Source: Hydrogenophaga sp.
GTDB lineage: Bacteria; Pseudomonadota; Gammaproteobacteria; Burkholderiales; Burkholderiaceae_C
Length of the DNA stretch: 64,000 nucleotides
NCBI RefSeq assembly: GCF_019635465.1
Contig: NZ_JAHBZK010000005.1
Span: 177,486 to 241,485 of the forward strand
Reading direction: 5' to 3'
Shown: in pieces, positions 10,149-21,855 of the stretch
Numbering within the stretch: position 1 is the first letter of the stretch
How the letters are laid out: every line of letters starts with the position of its first letter
Position numbers and translations under genes: made by a program
The notes under the pieces: generated by a model
Told to the model about the DNA's origin: nothing
What the model saw: the letters and a program-made list of their open reading frames with translations, nothing else
Databases searched by the model: none

Positions 10149-10988
10149 GTGACGTCCATCGTCCGATCACTCGGGCTGCTGGTCTGTGCCTCGGCCACCG
10201 CCTGTGGGGCCCACGCGCAGGAGCGCAACGACAAGGTGCAGCTCGAGGCCAGCCGCGATTACCTGCTGGGTGCCTCGGTCGGCTCCTCGCGCGACCCGTT
10301 TGGCGACTCGCGCCGGGAAACGCGCCCGGGCGGCATCTGGGCCTTCCAGCTGGGCCGCTTCCGGTTTGCCAGCTCGGGGGCCAGTGCCTTGCTGTACCAG
10401 GGCCGCGAAACGGTGGACAGTGGCGTGAGCACCGTGCTCGCGCGCAGCGACAAGTTCTCGCTCAACACCTCGCTCTCGCTGGACGAAGGCCGCGACTGGG
10501 CCGACGAGGATGACCCACGCTTTGACGGACTGCCCAAGATCCGGTCCACGGTGCGCGGGCGGGTCACCCTGGGCTACGCACTGGGCAAGCGCTGGAGCAG
10601 TTCCTTTCGAGCCTCGCAGGATCTGCTGGGACACGGCGGCGGCCTGCACCTGGACGCAGGCCTCGTCTACCGTCACCCGGTGAGCACCCAGACCCACTGG
10701 GACCTGGCCTTTGGCGTGGGCTGGGGCAATGGCACCTATCGCCAGACCCACTACGGCATCACATCCGAAGGTGCCGCCAACAGCGGCCTGCCCGCCTACG
10801 CAATCGGTGCGGGCTTCGACTCGGTCTCGATTGGCTGGCGCATCACGTCGGCCCTGAGCCAGCGCTGGGTAGGCTATGCCGGCATCGGCGTCAGCCAGTT
10901 GCAGGGCGCGGTGCGCTACAGCCCGCTGACGACGCACAGTACCAATACCAGCGCCAACTTCGGCATCGCGTACCGCAACGTGCGCTGA
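10149..10988 (+). CDS. MipA/OmpV-family outer membrane protein
   Basis: A 279-residue protein with a signal peptide (cleavage likely after AHA, about residue 24) and an alternating aromatic/polar pattern typical of an outer-membrane beta-barrel. Features matching MipA/OmpV proteins are LGASVGSSRDPFGDS near the start, the middle GRVTLGYALGKRWSSSF, and HLDAGLVYRHPV. MipA was defined in E. coli as a scaffold between a lytic transglycosylase and a penicillin-binding protein; many relatives have unknown roles. GTG is used as start, eight bases after the RcnB-like gene. Confidence 0.72.
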   Translation: MTSIVRSLGLLVCASATACGAHAQERNDKVQLEASRDYLLGASVGSSRDPFGDSRRETRPGGIWAFQLGRFRFASSGASALLYQGRETVDSGVSTVLARSDKFSLNTSLSLDEGRDWADEDDPRFDGLPKIRSTVRGRVTLGYALGKRWSSSFRASQDLLGHGGGLHLDAGLVYRHPVSTQTHWDLAFGVGWGNGTYRQTHYGITSEGAANSGLPAYAIGAGFDSVSIGWRITSALSQRWVGYAGIGVSQLQGAVRYSPLTTHSTNTSANFGIAYRNVR

Positions 10989-11010
10989 GGCCGGTACACC
11001 CTATATCGCC

Positions 11011-14061
<3,051 letters not shown>

Positions 14062-14110
14062 GGGTGCAGGCGCTTCGAGGGCAACCCGGCATGATAAGCC
14101 GCCAACCAAT

Positions 14111-14142
14111 GCCCACCGCCCCCTTCGGTACCGCCGGTGGGC
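14111..14142. promoter_or_regulatory. Hairpin in the uvrA-MFS divergent promoter region
   Basis: GCCCACCG at 14111-14118 pairs with CGGTGGGC at 14135-14142 across a 16-base loop in the space between the divergent uvrA and MFS genes. It may be a regulatory dyad or a transcribed leader hairpin. No recognisable operator consensus is seen. Confidence 0.3.
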
Positions 14143-14262
14143 GAGGTTCGGCCTTGTCCGACAATAGGCGGTTTCTCGCCCCGACCGAGACCCGCCTTGA
14201 CCGTTTCGAGCCCCTCCCCCACCGCCGACCCGCTGGCGCGGGCCAGCGCCCCCAGCCAACGG

Positions 14263-15435
14263 ATGACACCCGCCGAACGACGCACCAGCGCCGCGCTGGC
14301 GTCGGTGTATGCCTTGCGCATGCTGGGCCTGTTCATCGTGCTGCCCGTCTTTGCCTTGCAGGCACGCCACTACCCCGGAGGTGATGACCCGGCCCTGGTG
14401 GGGCTGGCCATGGGCATCTACGGCCTGACCCAGGCACTGCTGCAGGTCCCGCTGGGCATGGCCTCCGACCGGCTGGGGCGCAAGCCGGTGATCCTGGCCG
14501 GATTGGCCATGTTCGCCATCGGCAGCGCCGTGGCCGCCTGGGCGCCCAGCATTGGCTGGCTGGTGGCAGGCCGCGCGTTGCAGGGCGCCGGCGCGATCTC
14601 GGCCGCCGTCACCGCCTTGCTCGCGGACCTGACCCGTGATGCCGTACGCACCAAAGCCATGGCCTTGGTGGGTGTGAGCATTGCGCTGATGTTCGCCCTG
14701 TCTCTGGTCGCCGCCCCGACGCTGGTGCCGCACGTGGGCCTGTCGGGTCTTTTCGTCATCACCTTGTGCCTGACCCTGGCGGCCATGGCGGTGGTGGCCT
14801 GGGTGGTGCCCGCCGAGCCGCCGCGCCAGCCTGGCGCACCGCGCGCCTCGCTGCGTGAAGTGCTGCGCCAGCGCGACCTGCTGCGTGTGGATGCGGCGGT
14901 GTTCATCCTGCACGCCGCGCAAATGATGACCTGGCTGACGGTACCGGCACTGCTGGTGCAGGCCGGGCTGGACGCGGCGCACCACTGGCAGGTCTATCTG
15001 CCCGCGGTGGTGGTCTCCCTGCTCATCGTGGGTGGGTTGCTGTTCCGCCTGGAACGCATGGGCTACTTCCGCGCCGTGTACCTGGGCACGGTGGCGCTTA
15101 TCGGGCTTGTACAGCTGGCGCTGCTGACCCAGGTGTCATCGCCCAGCCTGTGGACGCTGGGCGTGCTGCTGTGCCTGTACTTTGTGGGCTTCAACACCCA
15201 GGAGGCAAGCCAGCCCAGCCTGGCCTCGCGCCTGGCGGCGCCGCACCAACGCGGCACGGCATTGGGTGTGTTCAACACCCTGATGTCACTGGGCATCTTC
15301 ACCGGTGGCGCAGTGGGAGGCATGGTGGCCCGCACATGGGGGCCCTCAGGCATCTTCGTTGCCAGTGCCGCACTAGTGGCGGTGTGGTTAGCCGTGGCCT
15401 GGGGCATGAAGCCCGGCGCCGCGCCCAGGCACTGA
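14263..15435 (+). CDS. MFS transporter
   Basis: A 390-residue, 12-helix major facilitator. The MFS loop motif between helices 2 and 3 is present ([17 protein letters not shown]), and a motif C-like [19 protein letters not shown] follows in the N-terminal half. It resembles YajR/drug-efflux-type facilitators that often lie next to uvrA and ssb in Burkholderiales. The substrate is unknown. The ATG at 14263 is used; a TTG at 14197 would add 22 residues and is also plausible, as neither has a strong ribosome site. Transcribed divergently from uvrA. Confidence 0.85.
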   Translation: MTPAERRTSAALASVYALRMLGLFIVLPVFALQARHYPGGDDPALVGLAMGIYGLTQALLQVPLGMASDRLGRKPVILAGLAMFAIGSAVAAWAPSIGWLVAGRALQGAGAISAAVTALLADLTRDAVRTKAMALVGVSIALMFALSLVAAPTLVPHVGLSGLFVITLCLTLAAMAVVAWVVPAEPPRQPGAPRASLREVLRQRDLLRVDAAVFILHAAQMMTWLTVPALLVQAGLDAAHHWQVYLPAVVVSLLIVGGLLFRLERMGYFRAVYLGTVALIGLVQLALLTQVSSPSLWTLGVLLCLYFVGFNTQEASQPSLASRLAAPHQRGTALGVFNTLMSLGIFTGGAVGGMVARTWGPSGIFVASAALVAVWLAVAWGMKPGAAPRH

Positions 15436-15501
15436 CTGGCGGCCTGAACGAGCGATCCCGCCCAATCCGCGCCACTCGGTTGTGGCGGACAGTTGCAGCG
15501 C

Positions 15502-16998
15502 TCAGTTGCGGTGATCCGGAGGCACCTCGGGCGCTGGTGGCGCCTCGGACGCCGGCGGGACCTCCGGGGTGGCCGGCGCAGGGGCTGCCGCCTCGTCCAC
15601 CGGCGTCGCACTCGCCGCGACGGCGGGCTCCGACACCGGCTCGGTGTCACCGGCGTCCAGTGTCGATGCACCGCGGCGACCCAGCTTGCGGGTCATCATG
15701 GCGGCCAGTGCCGAGTACAGCGGGCGGCTGATCAGGCGCGCGATCAGGCTCGACAGCATGGCCGCGGCCATCAGGCTGAGCACCATCGAACGGCCGTTGA
15801 TCATCTCCATCACGATGATGAAAGACGTCAGCGGCGCCTGGGTGGTGGCGGCCAGGAAGCCCGCCATGCCCAGCGCGATGAGGCTGGGCGCCAGCACATG
15901 CGCATCCGCGCCGCCCAGCAGCATGGCCACGTCGTTGCCGATGCCGCCACCGATCGACAGCGACGGGGCAAAGATGCCGCCCGGCACGCCACTCCAGGAG
16001 GTCAGCCAGGTGGCCACCAGCTTGAGCAGCACATACACAGGGGACAGCTCGCTCTCGCCGGCCAGCATGTGCCGCACCTGCTCGGCCCCTGCGCCAAAGG
16101 TTGCGCCACCGGTCACCAGGCCGATCACCCCGATCGCCAGCCCTGCCGCGGCCGCAAAGCGCACCGGGTAGCGCCGACGAAACGCGCTGACACGGTCGGG
16201 CAAGCCTTTGAGCGATGCCGCCAGCAACCGGCTGAACAGACCGCCGAGCACGCCGCACACCACCGCCACCAGCAAGCCTGGCCAGAAGGCATGCCAACTC
16301 AGGCGCGGCACGACGATGGTGCCGAAGTACGTGAGGTTGCCGAACACCGAAATAGCCACCAGACCGGCGACCACGATGGCCGCGATGATGAGGCCGTTGT
16401 TGCGCGACTCCATCTTCTTGGACAACTCTTCGATGGAGAACACCACTCCGGCCAGCGGTGCGTTGAAAGCGGCGGCAATGCCGGCCGCGCCGCCGGCCAC
16501 CAGCAATGCGTGCTCGCTCATGGCCGAGCCCGGGCGCAGCCAGCGGCGCGCGTCGTGCATGACGCCGGCAGCCACCTGCACCGACGGCCCCTCGCGACCT
16601 GCCGACAGGCCTGCCAGCAGGCTGGTGGCGCCCAGGATCATCTTGGCAAACGTCAGGCGCAGCGACACGAGGCCGGCGCGCATGGTGGGCGTGACGCCCG
16701 AATCGAGCGCGGCCATCACCTGTGGAATGCCTGATCCAGCGGCCCCCGGCGCAAAGCGGCGGGTGGCCCAGACGATGAACGCCGTCAGGCAAGGCGTCCA
16801 GATCAGCACCGCCCACGGTTGGGCCTCGTGCAGGTGCTTGAAGGCCTCGAACGCCGTCTCGCTCATCCAGGTGAAAGCCACCACGAACAAGCCGGCGGCA
16901 ATGGCATAGGCCAGCACGATGGAGCGGTCCAGCCACGCGCGACCGTCCGAAAACTCGTCCTGCAGGTTCTGGAAGAAGTCGGGCTCGCGGTGTTTCAT
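15502..16998 (-). CDS. ClC-family chloride channel/antiporter
   Basis: A 498-residue ClC protein. The three ion-pathway signatures are clear: GSGIPQV, GLSAGREGPSVQ (with the gating glutamate in GREGP) and GGIFAPSLSIGG. The gating Glu suggests H+/Cl- exchange rather than a passive channel. After the last helix there is a roughly 60-residue Ala/Pro/Glu-rich tail of low complexity (starting near LGRRGASTLDAGDTEP) with no CBS domain. It converges on the MFS gene and is divergent from ssb. Confidence 0.92.
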   Translation of the reverse strand: MKHREPDFFQNLQDEFSDGRAWLDRSIVLAYAIAAGLFVVAFTWMSETAFEAFKHLHEAQPWAVLIWTPCLTAFIVWATRRFAPGAAGSGIPQVMAALDSGVTPTMRAGLVSLRLTFAKMILGATSLLAGLSAGREGPSVQVAAGVMHDARRWLRPGSAMSEHALLVAGGAAGIAAAFNAPLAGVVFSIEELSKKMESRNNGLIIAAIVVAGLVAISVFGNLTYFGTIVVPRLSWHAFWPGLLVAVVCGVLGGLFSRLLAASLKGLPDRVSAFRRRYPVRFAAAAGLAIGVIGLVTGGATFGAGAEQVRHMLAGESELSPVYVLLKLVATWLTSWSGVPGGIFAPSLSIGGGIGNDVAMLLGGADAHVLAPSLIALGMAGFLAATTQAPLTSFIIVMEMINGRSMVLSLMAAAMLSSLIARLISRPLYSALAAMMTRKLGRRGASTLDAGDTEPVSEPAVAASATPVDEAAAPAPATPEVPPASEAPPAPEVPPDHRN

Positions 16999-17117
16999 GC
17001 AGGTGCGATTATTGATCCGTCCACAAACCGCAGCGGCACGTTCGGGTGCATGCGGCACAATCCCCCGGTTTCGCCCGCCGCTGGCGCGGCGTGCCACCGA
17101 CCCGCAAGGAATCCACC

Positions 17118-17615
17118 ATGGCATCCGTCAACAAAGTCATCCTCGTCGGCAACTGCGGCCGCGATCCCGAAATCCGTTATCTGCCCTCCGGTCAGGCCGT
17201 GGCCAATGTCAGCGTGGCCACCTCGAGCCGCCGCAAGGACCGCAACAGCGGGGAAACGGTGGAAGACACGCAATGGCACCGGGTGACGTTCTACGACCGC
17301 CTGGCCGAGATCGCAGGTGAATACGTCAAGAAGGGACGCCCCATCTATGTGGAAGGCCGGCTGAAGTACGGCAAGTACACCGACCAGTCCGGCGTGGAAC
17401 GCAATACCGTGGACATCATTGCCACCGAACTGCAGTTGCTCGGCGGACGTGAAGGCATGGGCGGCAATGACGAAGGCGGCGGATCCGGTGGCGGTTACTC
17501 GCGTGCGCCCGCGTCCCGCCCGGCGGCTCGCCCCGCCCCGGCCCCTGCGCCGGCCGCCACACCCGCCCGCCAGTCCAGCGGCTTCGACGACATGGACGAC
17601 GACATTCCTTTCTGA
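17118..17615 (+). CDS. ssb: Single-stranded DNA-binding protein
   Basis: A 165-residue SSB. The OB-fold occupies about residues 1-110 ([55 protein letters not shown]). A flexible Gly/Pro/Ala-rich linker with [13 protein letters not shown] follows, and the acidic tip DDMDDDIPF ends the protein, the docking peptide for replication and repair partners. The ATG at 17118 follows AAGGAA at about 17106. A strong terminator lies 24 bases after the stop. Confidence 0.97.
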   Translation: MASVNKVILVGNCGRDPEIRYLPSGQAVANVSVATSSRRKDRNSGETVEDTQWHRVTFYDRLAEIAGEYVKKGRPIYVEGRLKYGKYTDQSGVERNTVDIIATELQLLGGREGMGGNDEGGGSGGGYSRAPASRPAARPAPAPAPAATPARQSSGFDDMDDDIPF

Positions 17616-17638
17616 TCAACCAAAAAGCGCGTAATCTC

Positions 17639-17668
17639 GCCCACCGCCTTCGCGGTGGGCTTTTTTTT
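17639..17668 (+). terminator. Rho-independent terminator of ssb
   Basis: GCCCACCG (17639-17646) pairs with CGGTGGGC (17653-17660) around a short loop and is followed directly by eight T residues (17661-17668). Confidence 0.92.
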
Positions 17669-17726
17669 GCGATTTCGCACGGTTCGGGCATCCGCCGAAT
17701 TGATGCCTTTGAAGTATTCTTGCCGC

Positions 17727-17744
17727 CAGATGATCACTGATCTG
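17727..17744. promoter_or_regulatory. Dyad upstream of the LuxR-type regulator
   Basis: CAGAT-N8-ATCTG, with a central TGATCA, lies about 45 bases before the response-regulator start. Its placement fits an operator, but the binding protein is unknown. Confidence 0.3.
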
Positions 17745-17789
17745 GTAACTGAAGTAGTACCCAAGGCTCTTTTTTTGCGAGACACGGCC

Positions 17790-18449
17790 ATGATTCGAGT
17801 GGTAGTTGCCGAAGACCATGCCCTGGTGCGGCAGGGCATTGCGATGCTTTTGCAGGCCGAGGGTGGGTTTCATCTTGTCGCCGAAACGGCCAAGGGCTCC
17901 GATGTGGACCTGCTGGTGCAGTTCCACAAACCCGACCTGCTGCTCCTCGATCTCGCCCTCAGCGACAGCTCGGGCATCGAAGTGGCACGGCGCGTCAAGC
18001 GCGTGGCGCCACAGGTGCGCATCCTCATCGTCACCGGCAACGTATACCCGGGCTCGGTCACGAACGCATTCGGCGCCGGCGCCAACGGGTTCGTACTCAA
18101 GCATGAGCAGGGCAACGATCTGCTCGATGCGATCAAGACGGTGATGTCGGGGCGTCAGTACGTCAGTCCTCAGGTCGCCAAAGGACTCGACCAGTCGGCC
18201 GCCAAGCGGCCCAACGCCACGGGCATGCCTCAAACGTTGACGCGACGGGAACAGCAGATTGTTCGTTTGATCGCTCGAGGTAGCACGAACCAGGAAATTG
18301 CCGATCAATTGCACATCAGCGTTTTGACTGCCCGAAAGCACAGGCAGAACGTGATGCTCAAGTTGGGGCTGCACAACGGCGCCGAGATCGCGGCCTACGC
18401 CATGCAGTCCGGGCTTATGGAAGCCCCTGACATCGACTCCAACCTCTGA
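17790..18449 (+). CDS. LuxR/NarL-type response regulator
   Basis: A 219-residue response regulator. The receiver domain (1-125) has the acidic pocket AEDH (8-10), the phospho-acceptor Asp54 in LLLLDLALSD, and Lys in VLKHEQG. The C-terminal LuxR helix-turn-helix (about 145-205) is LTRREQQIVRLIARGSTNQEIADQLHISVLTARKHRQNVMLKLG. No kinase is directly adjacent, but the hybrid kinase at 19612 is in the same orientation two genes on and is a likely partner. Confidence 0.9.
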   Translation: MIRVVVAEDHALVRQGIAMLLQAEGGFHLVAETAKGSDVDLLVQFHKPDLLLLDLALSDSSGIEVARRVKRVAPQVRILIVTGNVYPGSVTNAFGAGANGFVLKHEQGNDLLDAIKTVMSGRQYVSPQVAKGLDQSAAKRPNATGMPQTLTRREQQIVRLIARGSTNQEIADQLHISVLTARKHRQNVMLKLGLHNGAEIAAYAMQSGLMEAPDIDSNL

Positions 18450-18470
18450 GTCCAGGTCGATTGGGTTTGT

Positions 18471-18492
18471 GCTGTGCGCGGTTGCGCACAGC
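18471..18492. repeat. Nine-base-pair hairpin after the response regulator
   Basis: GCTGTGCGC (18471-18479) pairs perfectly with GCGCACAGC (18484-18492) around GGTT. It is followed by A-rich rather than T-rich sequence on the + strand, so it is not a standard terminator for the upstream gene. Confidence 0.45.
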
Positions 18493-18610
18493 CAAAAATC
18501 AAAATAGTGCTGGAGCATTATTGGGCTGCGGGGCACCGGTGGAGATACTTTCCTCACCCTGAACACACGTTCAAACCACCCACCACCCGCACTGCTCAAG
18601 AGGTGACCAC

Positions 18611-19027
18611 ATGATGCAAGCACTGACCGTCGGCATGATGGAACGCCTGGGCATTCGCAGCACGACCGCCATGAGCCCGCCCGAAGACGTCACGTCAGAA
18701 CTGTCTCCCAGCTCGCTATCCAGTGACTATGAAGAGCTGATCACCGAATGCCTGCACTTTCTCGGCCTGAGCCCCGATCAGGTCCGAATCAGCGTGCGCC
18801 CCGTTGGGGTCAATGCGGCCGGACTGGACGTTTATGCGGCCTTCGTGAAGGTGGTTCGATGGGATCCCGCCGTGATCAAGGCCATGACGCGGATGCCCTA
18901 CATCGAAAAGAAGATCGAGCGCCGCATCCGGCTCAGCGACGTACTGCGCTACAGCGCTTTCGCCGGCTTGTGGTTTCGCTCCCCCTCGTCGCTCGAAGGG
19001 CTTGGCAAGGACGCTGCCGTTCACTGA
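18611..19027 (+). CDS. Uncharacterised 138-aa protein
   Basis: I do not recognise this gene. The product has no signal peptide or membrane segment. The first 40 residues are Ser/Pro-rich and likely flexible. The rest looks like a compact alpha/beta domain (YEELITECLHFLGLSPDQVRISV, LDVYAAFVKVVRWD, YIEKKIERRIRLSDVLRYSAF, then LWFRSP). AGAGGTG at about 18599 is a fair ribosome site; ATGs at 18611 and 18614 are equivalent choices. It lies between a response regulator and a hybrid kinase in the same orientation, so a signalling accessory role is possible but unproven. Confidence 0.65.
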   Translation: MMQALTVGMMERLGIRSTTAMSPPEDVTSELSPSSLSSDYEELITECLHFLGLSPDQVRISVRPVGVNAAGLDVYAAFVKVVRWDPAVIKAMTRMPYIEKKIERRIRLSDVLRYSAFAGLWFRSPSSLEGLGKDAAVH

Positions 19028-19611
19028 TGCCGGACAGCCAGGCGAGCCTGATGGGGCCTGGGCCAATTGTTTGGATGGAAGCCACTTCCCAGTTCAGGTC
19101 ATGAATGGCTCCTGGCCAACAGTCATCTCATGCGTTGCGCTACGTCGCACTTGGCAGGCAGGAGCGATCACTTGCTTCGCGGGAAAAAGTCCTGACCGAA
19201 AAGCGACCCATTCCCGGCATACCCAAATGGGCGGCTGCTCAATATCGCTCTCTTGCAGGCACTTGCCAAAGCCCGCGCCAGTCTTTTCAGTGCCCTTCCG
19301 GCCCACTCGCCGCGGCCGTCGAGGCATGTGTCCCATTCACCCACACCAAGGTGTGGTGAGCGCCCTGGTCACATCGGCGTCCCAACGGCATTGCGTGCGT
19401 ATGACCTCGTCAAGGTCGACCACGAATCGCCAAAAAATGACGAGTCACGGCGTGTGCACCTGGACAGAGTGCGCGGCACGCTGCGGACCCGGACAAGGCA
19501 TCAGGACAAGGATTTGGTTTTGTACAGCACCATCTGAATAATCTCTTCGCGGAGCTTTCCAGATAGGCTGCCGCCAGCCAAACTGTTTGTCAGCTACAGC
19601 CAATCCACCCG
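19028..19611. other. 584-bp region without a convincing gene
   Basis: Between the orphan protein and the hybrid kinase, several open frames of 80-180 codons exist, but none shows a ribosome site with recognisable domains. The 3' part of one frame (about 19400-19537) has a charged, protein-like composition (DLVKVDHESPKNDESRRVHL) and could be a decayed gene. Base composition is slightly lower in GC than in neighbouring genes. A promoter for the kinase may lie in 19540-19611. Confidence 0.4.
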
Positions 19612-21849
19612 ATGCCTACCGCTGACCTTTGCCGCGACGATTGGGGCCTGATGCCTGGTGTGGCGGCCTTGCTGTCGCGCACAGGAGAACCCATCGCCGT
19701 CTCTGCGTTGTGGCAATCGCGGATGGCTTCGGTGGTGGGCGCAGGAGACTGGCGCGACGCGCTCGACGACGACGGCAGGCTTGGGTTGTTGGACGCCCTC
19801 GCACGCCGAAGCCATTTCACTCTCAAGCTCAATACCACGCACCGTGGGTCGTCGGTCGTGCACTGGCAATGCCAGGCGTGGTGGGATCCGCACGCGCAGG
19901 CACATGCGTGCTTCTTCGCGGATGTGACCGCCAGCGAAGTGGGACGCATCGCCCACCTTGAGGACAGTCAGCGCATTGAGTGGATGTTCGAGAGGCTGCC
20001 GGTCGAAGTCGCCTTCTACTCCTTCGAGCCAGAGCTGATGTGTCTCTATGCGAATGAGCGCTACGCGAAAAGCATTGGCCGCACGCTCGCGAACACCCTC
20101 GGCAAGAGCGCCTACGAACTGCTGACATCGCAAGAGCGGCAACACATCGCAGCGCACCGACCCTCTTCGCTTCGCGAGGGCGAGTCGATGACCTTCGACA
20201 TGCAACGGCGTGATCCCGACGGGCAGACCCGTGACCTTGAGGTGACGATCACCTGCCATCGTGAGGCCAGGCAACTGCTCAATGGCTATCTCGTACTGCT
20301 GACGGATGTCTCGGAGCGCCGAAAAACCGAGGCTTCGATGCGCGCATCGCAAGCGCGTCTGTTCCGATTCATGGAAGCCAGTGCCGAGGGTGTCGTGTTT
20401 CATCGGGAAGGCGTGATCACCGACGTCAACCCCGCCGCATGCCGCCTGTTCGGCCAGGCCCACGCGGAGTTGGTCGGGACATCGATCTTGCGACTGCCGC
20501 CGCAGTCCTTGCACTCGCGCACCAGTCTGAGCATCTTCAGCGGGGCTGACGCCTTTCGCGAATCGGAGATCGTCGATGCCCAGGGACGCCATCTGCCGGT
20601 GGAGTTGATCGGCCGCACACTGGATCGTCACGGCGAGAGACTGCGCATGACCGTCATCCGCGACATCCAGGACCGCCGTCAGGCGCAAACGCGCATTCAC
20701 GCCCTGATCGACGACCTGCGCTCGCAGAAGGAACGCGCCGAAGCGGCCGATCGCGCCAAATCAATGTTCCTGGCCGCAGCCAGCCACGACCTGCGCCAAC
20801 CCATCCACGCCCTCGGCCTGTTCCTCACCGCCCTGCGCGCCATGGCGCAGAGCACGGTGGTGCCCAGCGAAGAACTGGGCCAGATCTGCAAACGCATGCA
20901 GACCTCCCTGGATGGCCTGGGCCAACTGCTCAACATGCTGCTGGACGTCTCGCGCCTGGATGCCAACGCCATCGAGGTCCGCCTCGCGCCCACCTCGCTC
21001 ACCCAGCTCTTCGGTGAAATCGAGCAGGAGTTCGCCGACATCGCCCTCGAACGCGGCCTGGCTCTTGACGTGGCCTACACCAATGGCTGGGTGCTCACCG
21101 ATGCCACCGTGCTGCGCCGCATCCTCTCCAACCTCATGGCCAACGCCATTCGCTACACCCCGCGTGGGCGGGTATTGCTGGGCTCGCGCAGCCGCGGCGA
21201 TCACATCGAGATCCAGGTGCACGACAGCGGCATCGGCATCTCTCCCGAACAGCTCGACGCCATCTTCGAGGAGTTCTATCAGGTCGACGTCTCCGCCTCT
21301 CAGGGCAATGAGTCCCACGGCCTGGGTCTGGGCCTGTCCATCGTCAAGCGCTCAGCGCGCTTGCTCAACGCCCAGATCCAGGTGCGCTCCACCCCGGGGC
21401 GCGGCTCCATGTTCTCCATCATGGTGCCCGCCTGCGAACCCGCCCAAGCCTTACCCGAGCACGGGCACGACGACAGCGCCAGCGACCCCGGCAGGCGCTG
21501 TGTGCTCGTCATCGACGACGACGAGCAGGTGCTCATGGGCATGCAGCAGTTGCTGCAGATCTGGGGCCACACCGTCTGGTGTGCCGCCACCGCCGACGAG
21601 GCTGTGGTGCTGGCCATCGCGCACGCCGCCGAGATCGATCTGCTCCTGAGCGACTACCGCCTGGGCGGCAACACCACCGCCGTGCAGGCCATCGCCGCCA
21701 TACACGCCTGCCTGGGCCGACCCGTGCCCACCTACATCCTCACCGGCGACACCTCGCCACAACGCATCCAGGAAGCCTCCGAGCTCGGCTTCCCGCTCCT
21801 GCACAAACCCGTCGACGTCAATGCGCTCAGGAGCGCGCTGGAACATTGA
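19612..21849 (+). CDS. Soluble PAS-containing hybrid histidine kinase/response regulator
   Basis: A 745-residue cytoplasmic sensor kinase without membrane segments. Two PAS-type domains occupy about 120-235 and 245-360. A coiled linker leads to the HisKA box with His392 (FLAAASHDLRQPIHALGLF). The ATPase domain has an N box (ILSNLMANAIRYTPRG), HDSGIGIS and GLGLGLSIVKR. The C-terminal receiver (about 625-745) has VLVIDDDEQ, phospho-acceptor Asp681 in LLLSDYRLGG, and the Lys of LLHKPVD. Kinases with HDLRQPxHALGLF and a terminal receiver often belong with FIST sensors; a FIST gene is at 25438 and a LuxR regulator at 17790. Confidence 0.9.
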   Translation: MPTADLCRDDWGLMPGVAALLSRTGEPIAVSALWQSRMASVVGAGDWRDALDDDGRLGLLDALARRSHFTLKLNTTHRGSSVVHWQCQAWWDPHAQAHACFFADVTASEVGRIAHLEDSQRIEWMFERLPVEVAFYSFEPELMCLYANERYAKSIGRTLANTLGKSAYELLTSQERQHIAAHRPSSLREGESMTFDMQRRDPDGQTRDLEVTITCHREARQLLNGYLVLLTDVSERRKTEASMRASQARLFRFMEASAEGVVFHREGVITDVNPAACRLFGQAHAELVGTSILRLPPQSLHSRTSLSIFSGADAFRESEIVDAQGRHLPVELIGRTLDRHGERLRMTVIRDIQDRRQAQTRIHALIDDLRSQKERAEAADRAKSMFLAAASHDLRQPIHALGLFLTALRAMAQSTVVPSEELGQICKRMQTSLDGLGQLLNMLLDVSRLDANAIEVRLAPTSLTQLFGEIEQEFADIALERGLALDVAYTNGWVLTDATVLRRILSNLMANAIRYTPRGRVLLGSRSRGDHIEIQVHDSGIGISPEQLDAIFEEFYQVDVSASQGNESHGLGLGLSIVKRSARLLNAQIQVRSTPGRGSMFSIMVPACEPAQALPEHGHDDSASDPGRRCVLVIDDDEQVLMGMQQLLQIWGHTVWCAATADEAVVLAIAHAAEIDLLLSDYRLGGNTTAVQAIAAIHACLGRPVPTYILTGDTSPQRIQEASELGFPLLHKPVDVNALRSALEH

Positions 21850-21855
21850 GACCGC

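Noticed and set aside
14062-14262. Extended N-terminus of uvrA or of the MFS gene reaching through the divergent gap
   Set aside because: Both frames stay open across the gap, but the extra residues are low-complexity Arg/Pro/Ala and family homology starts later on both strands.
19105-19359. An 84-codon open frame after the orphan protein
   Set aside because: No domain, weak start context, and competing frames of similar length; cannot be supported.
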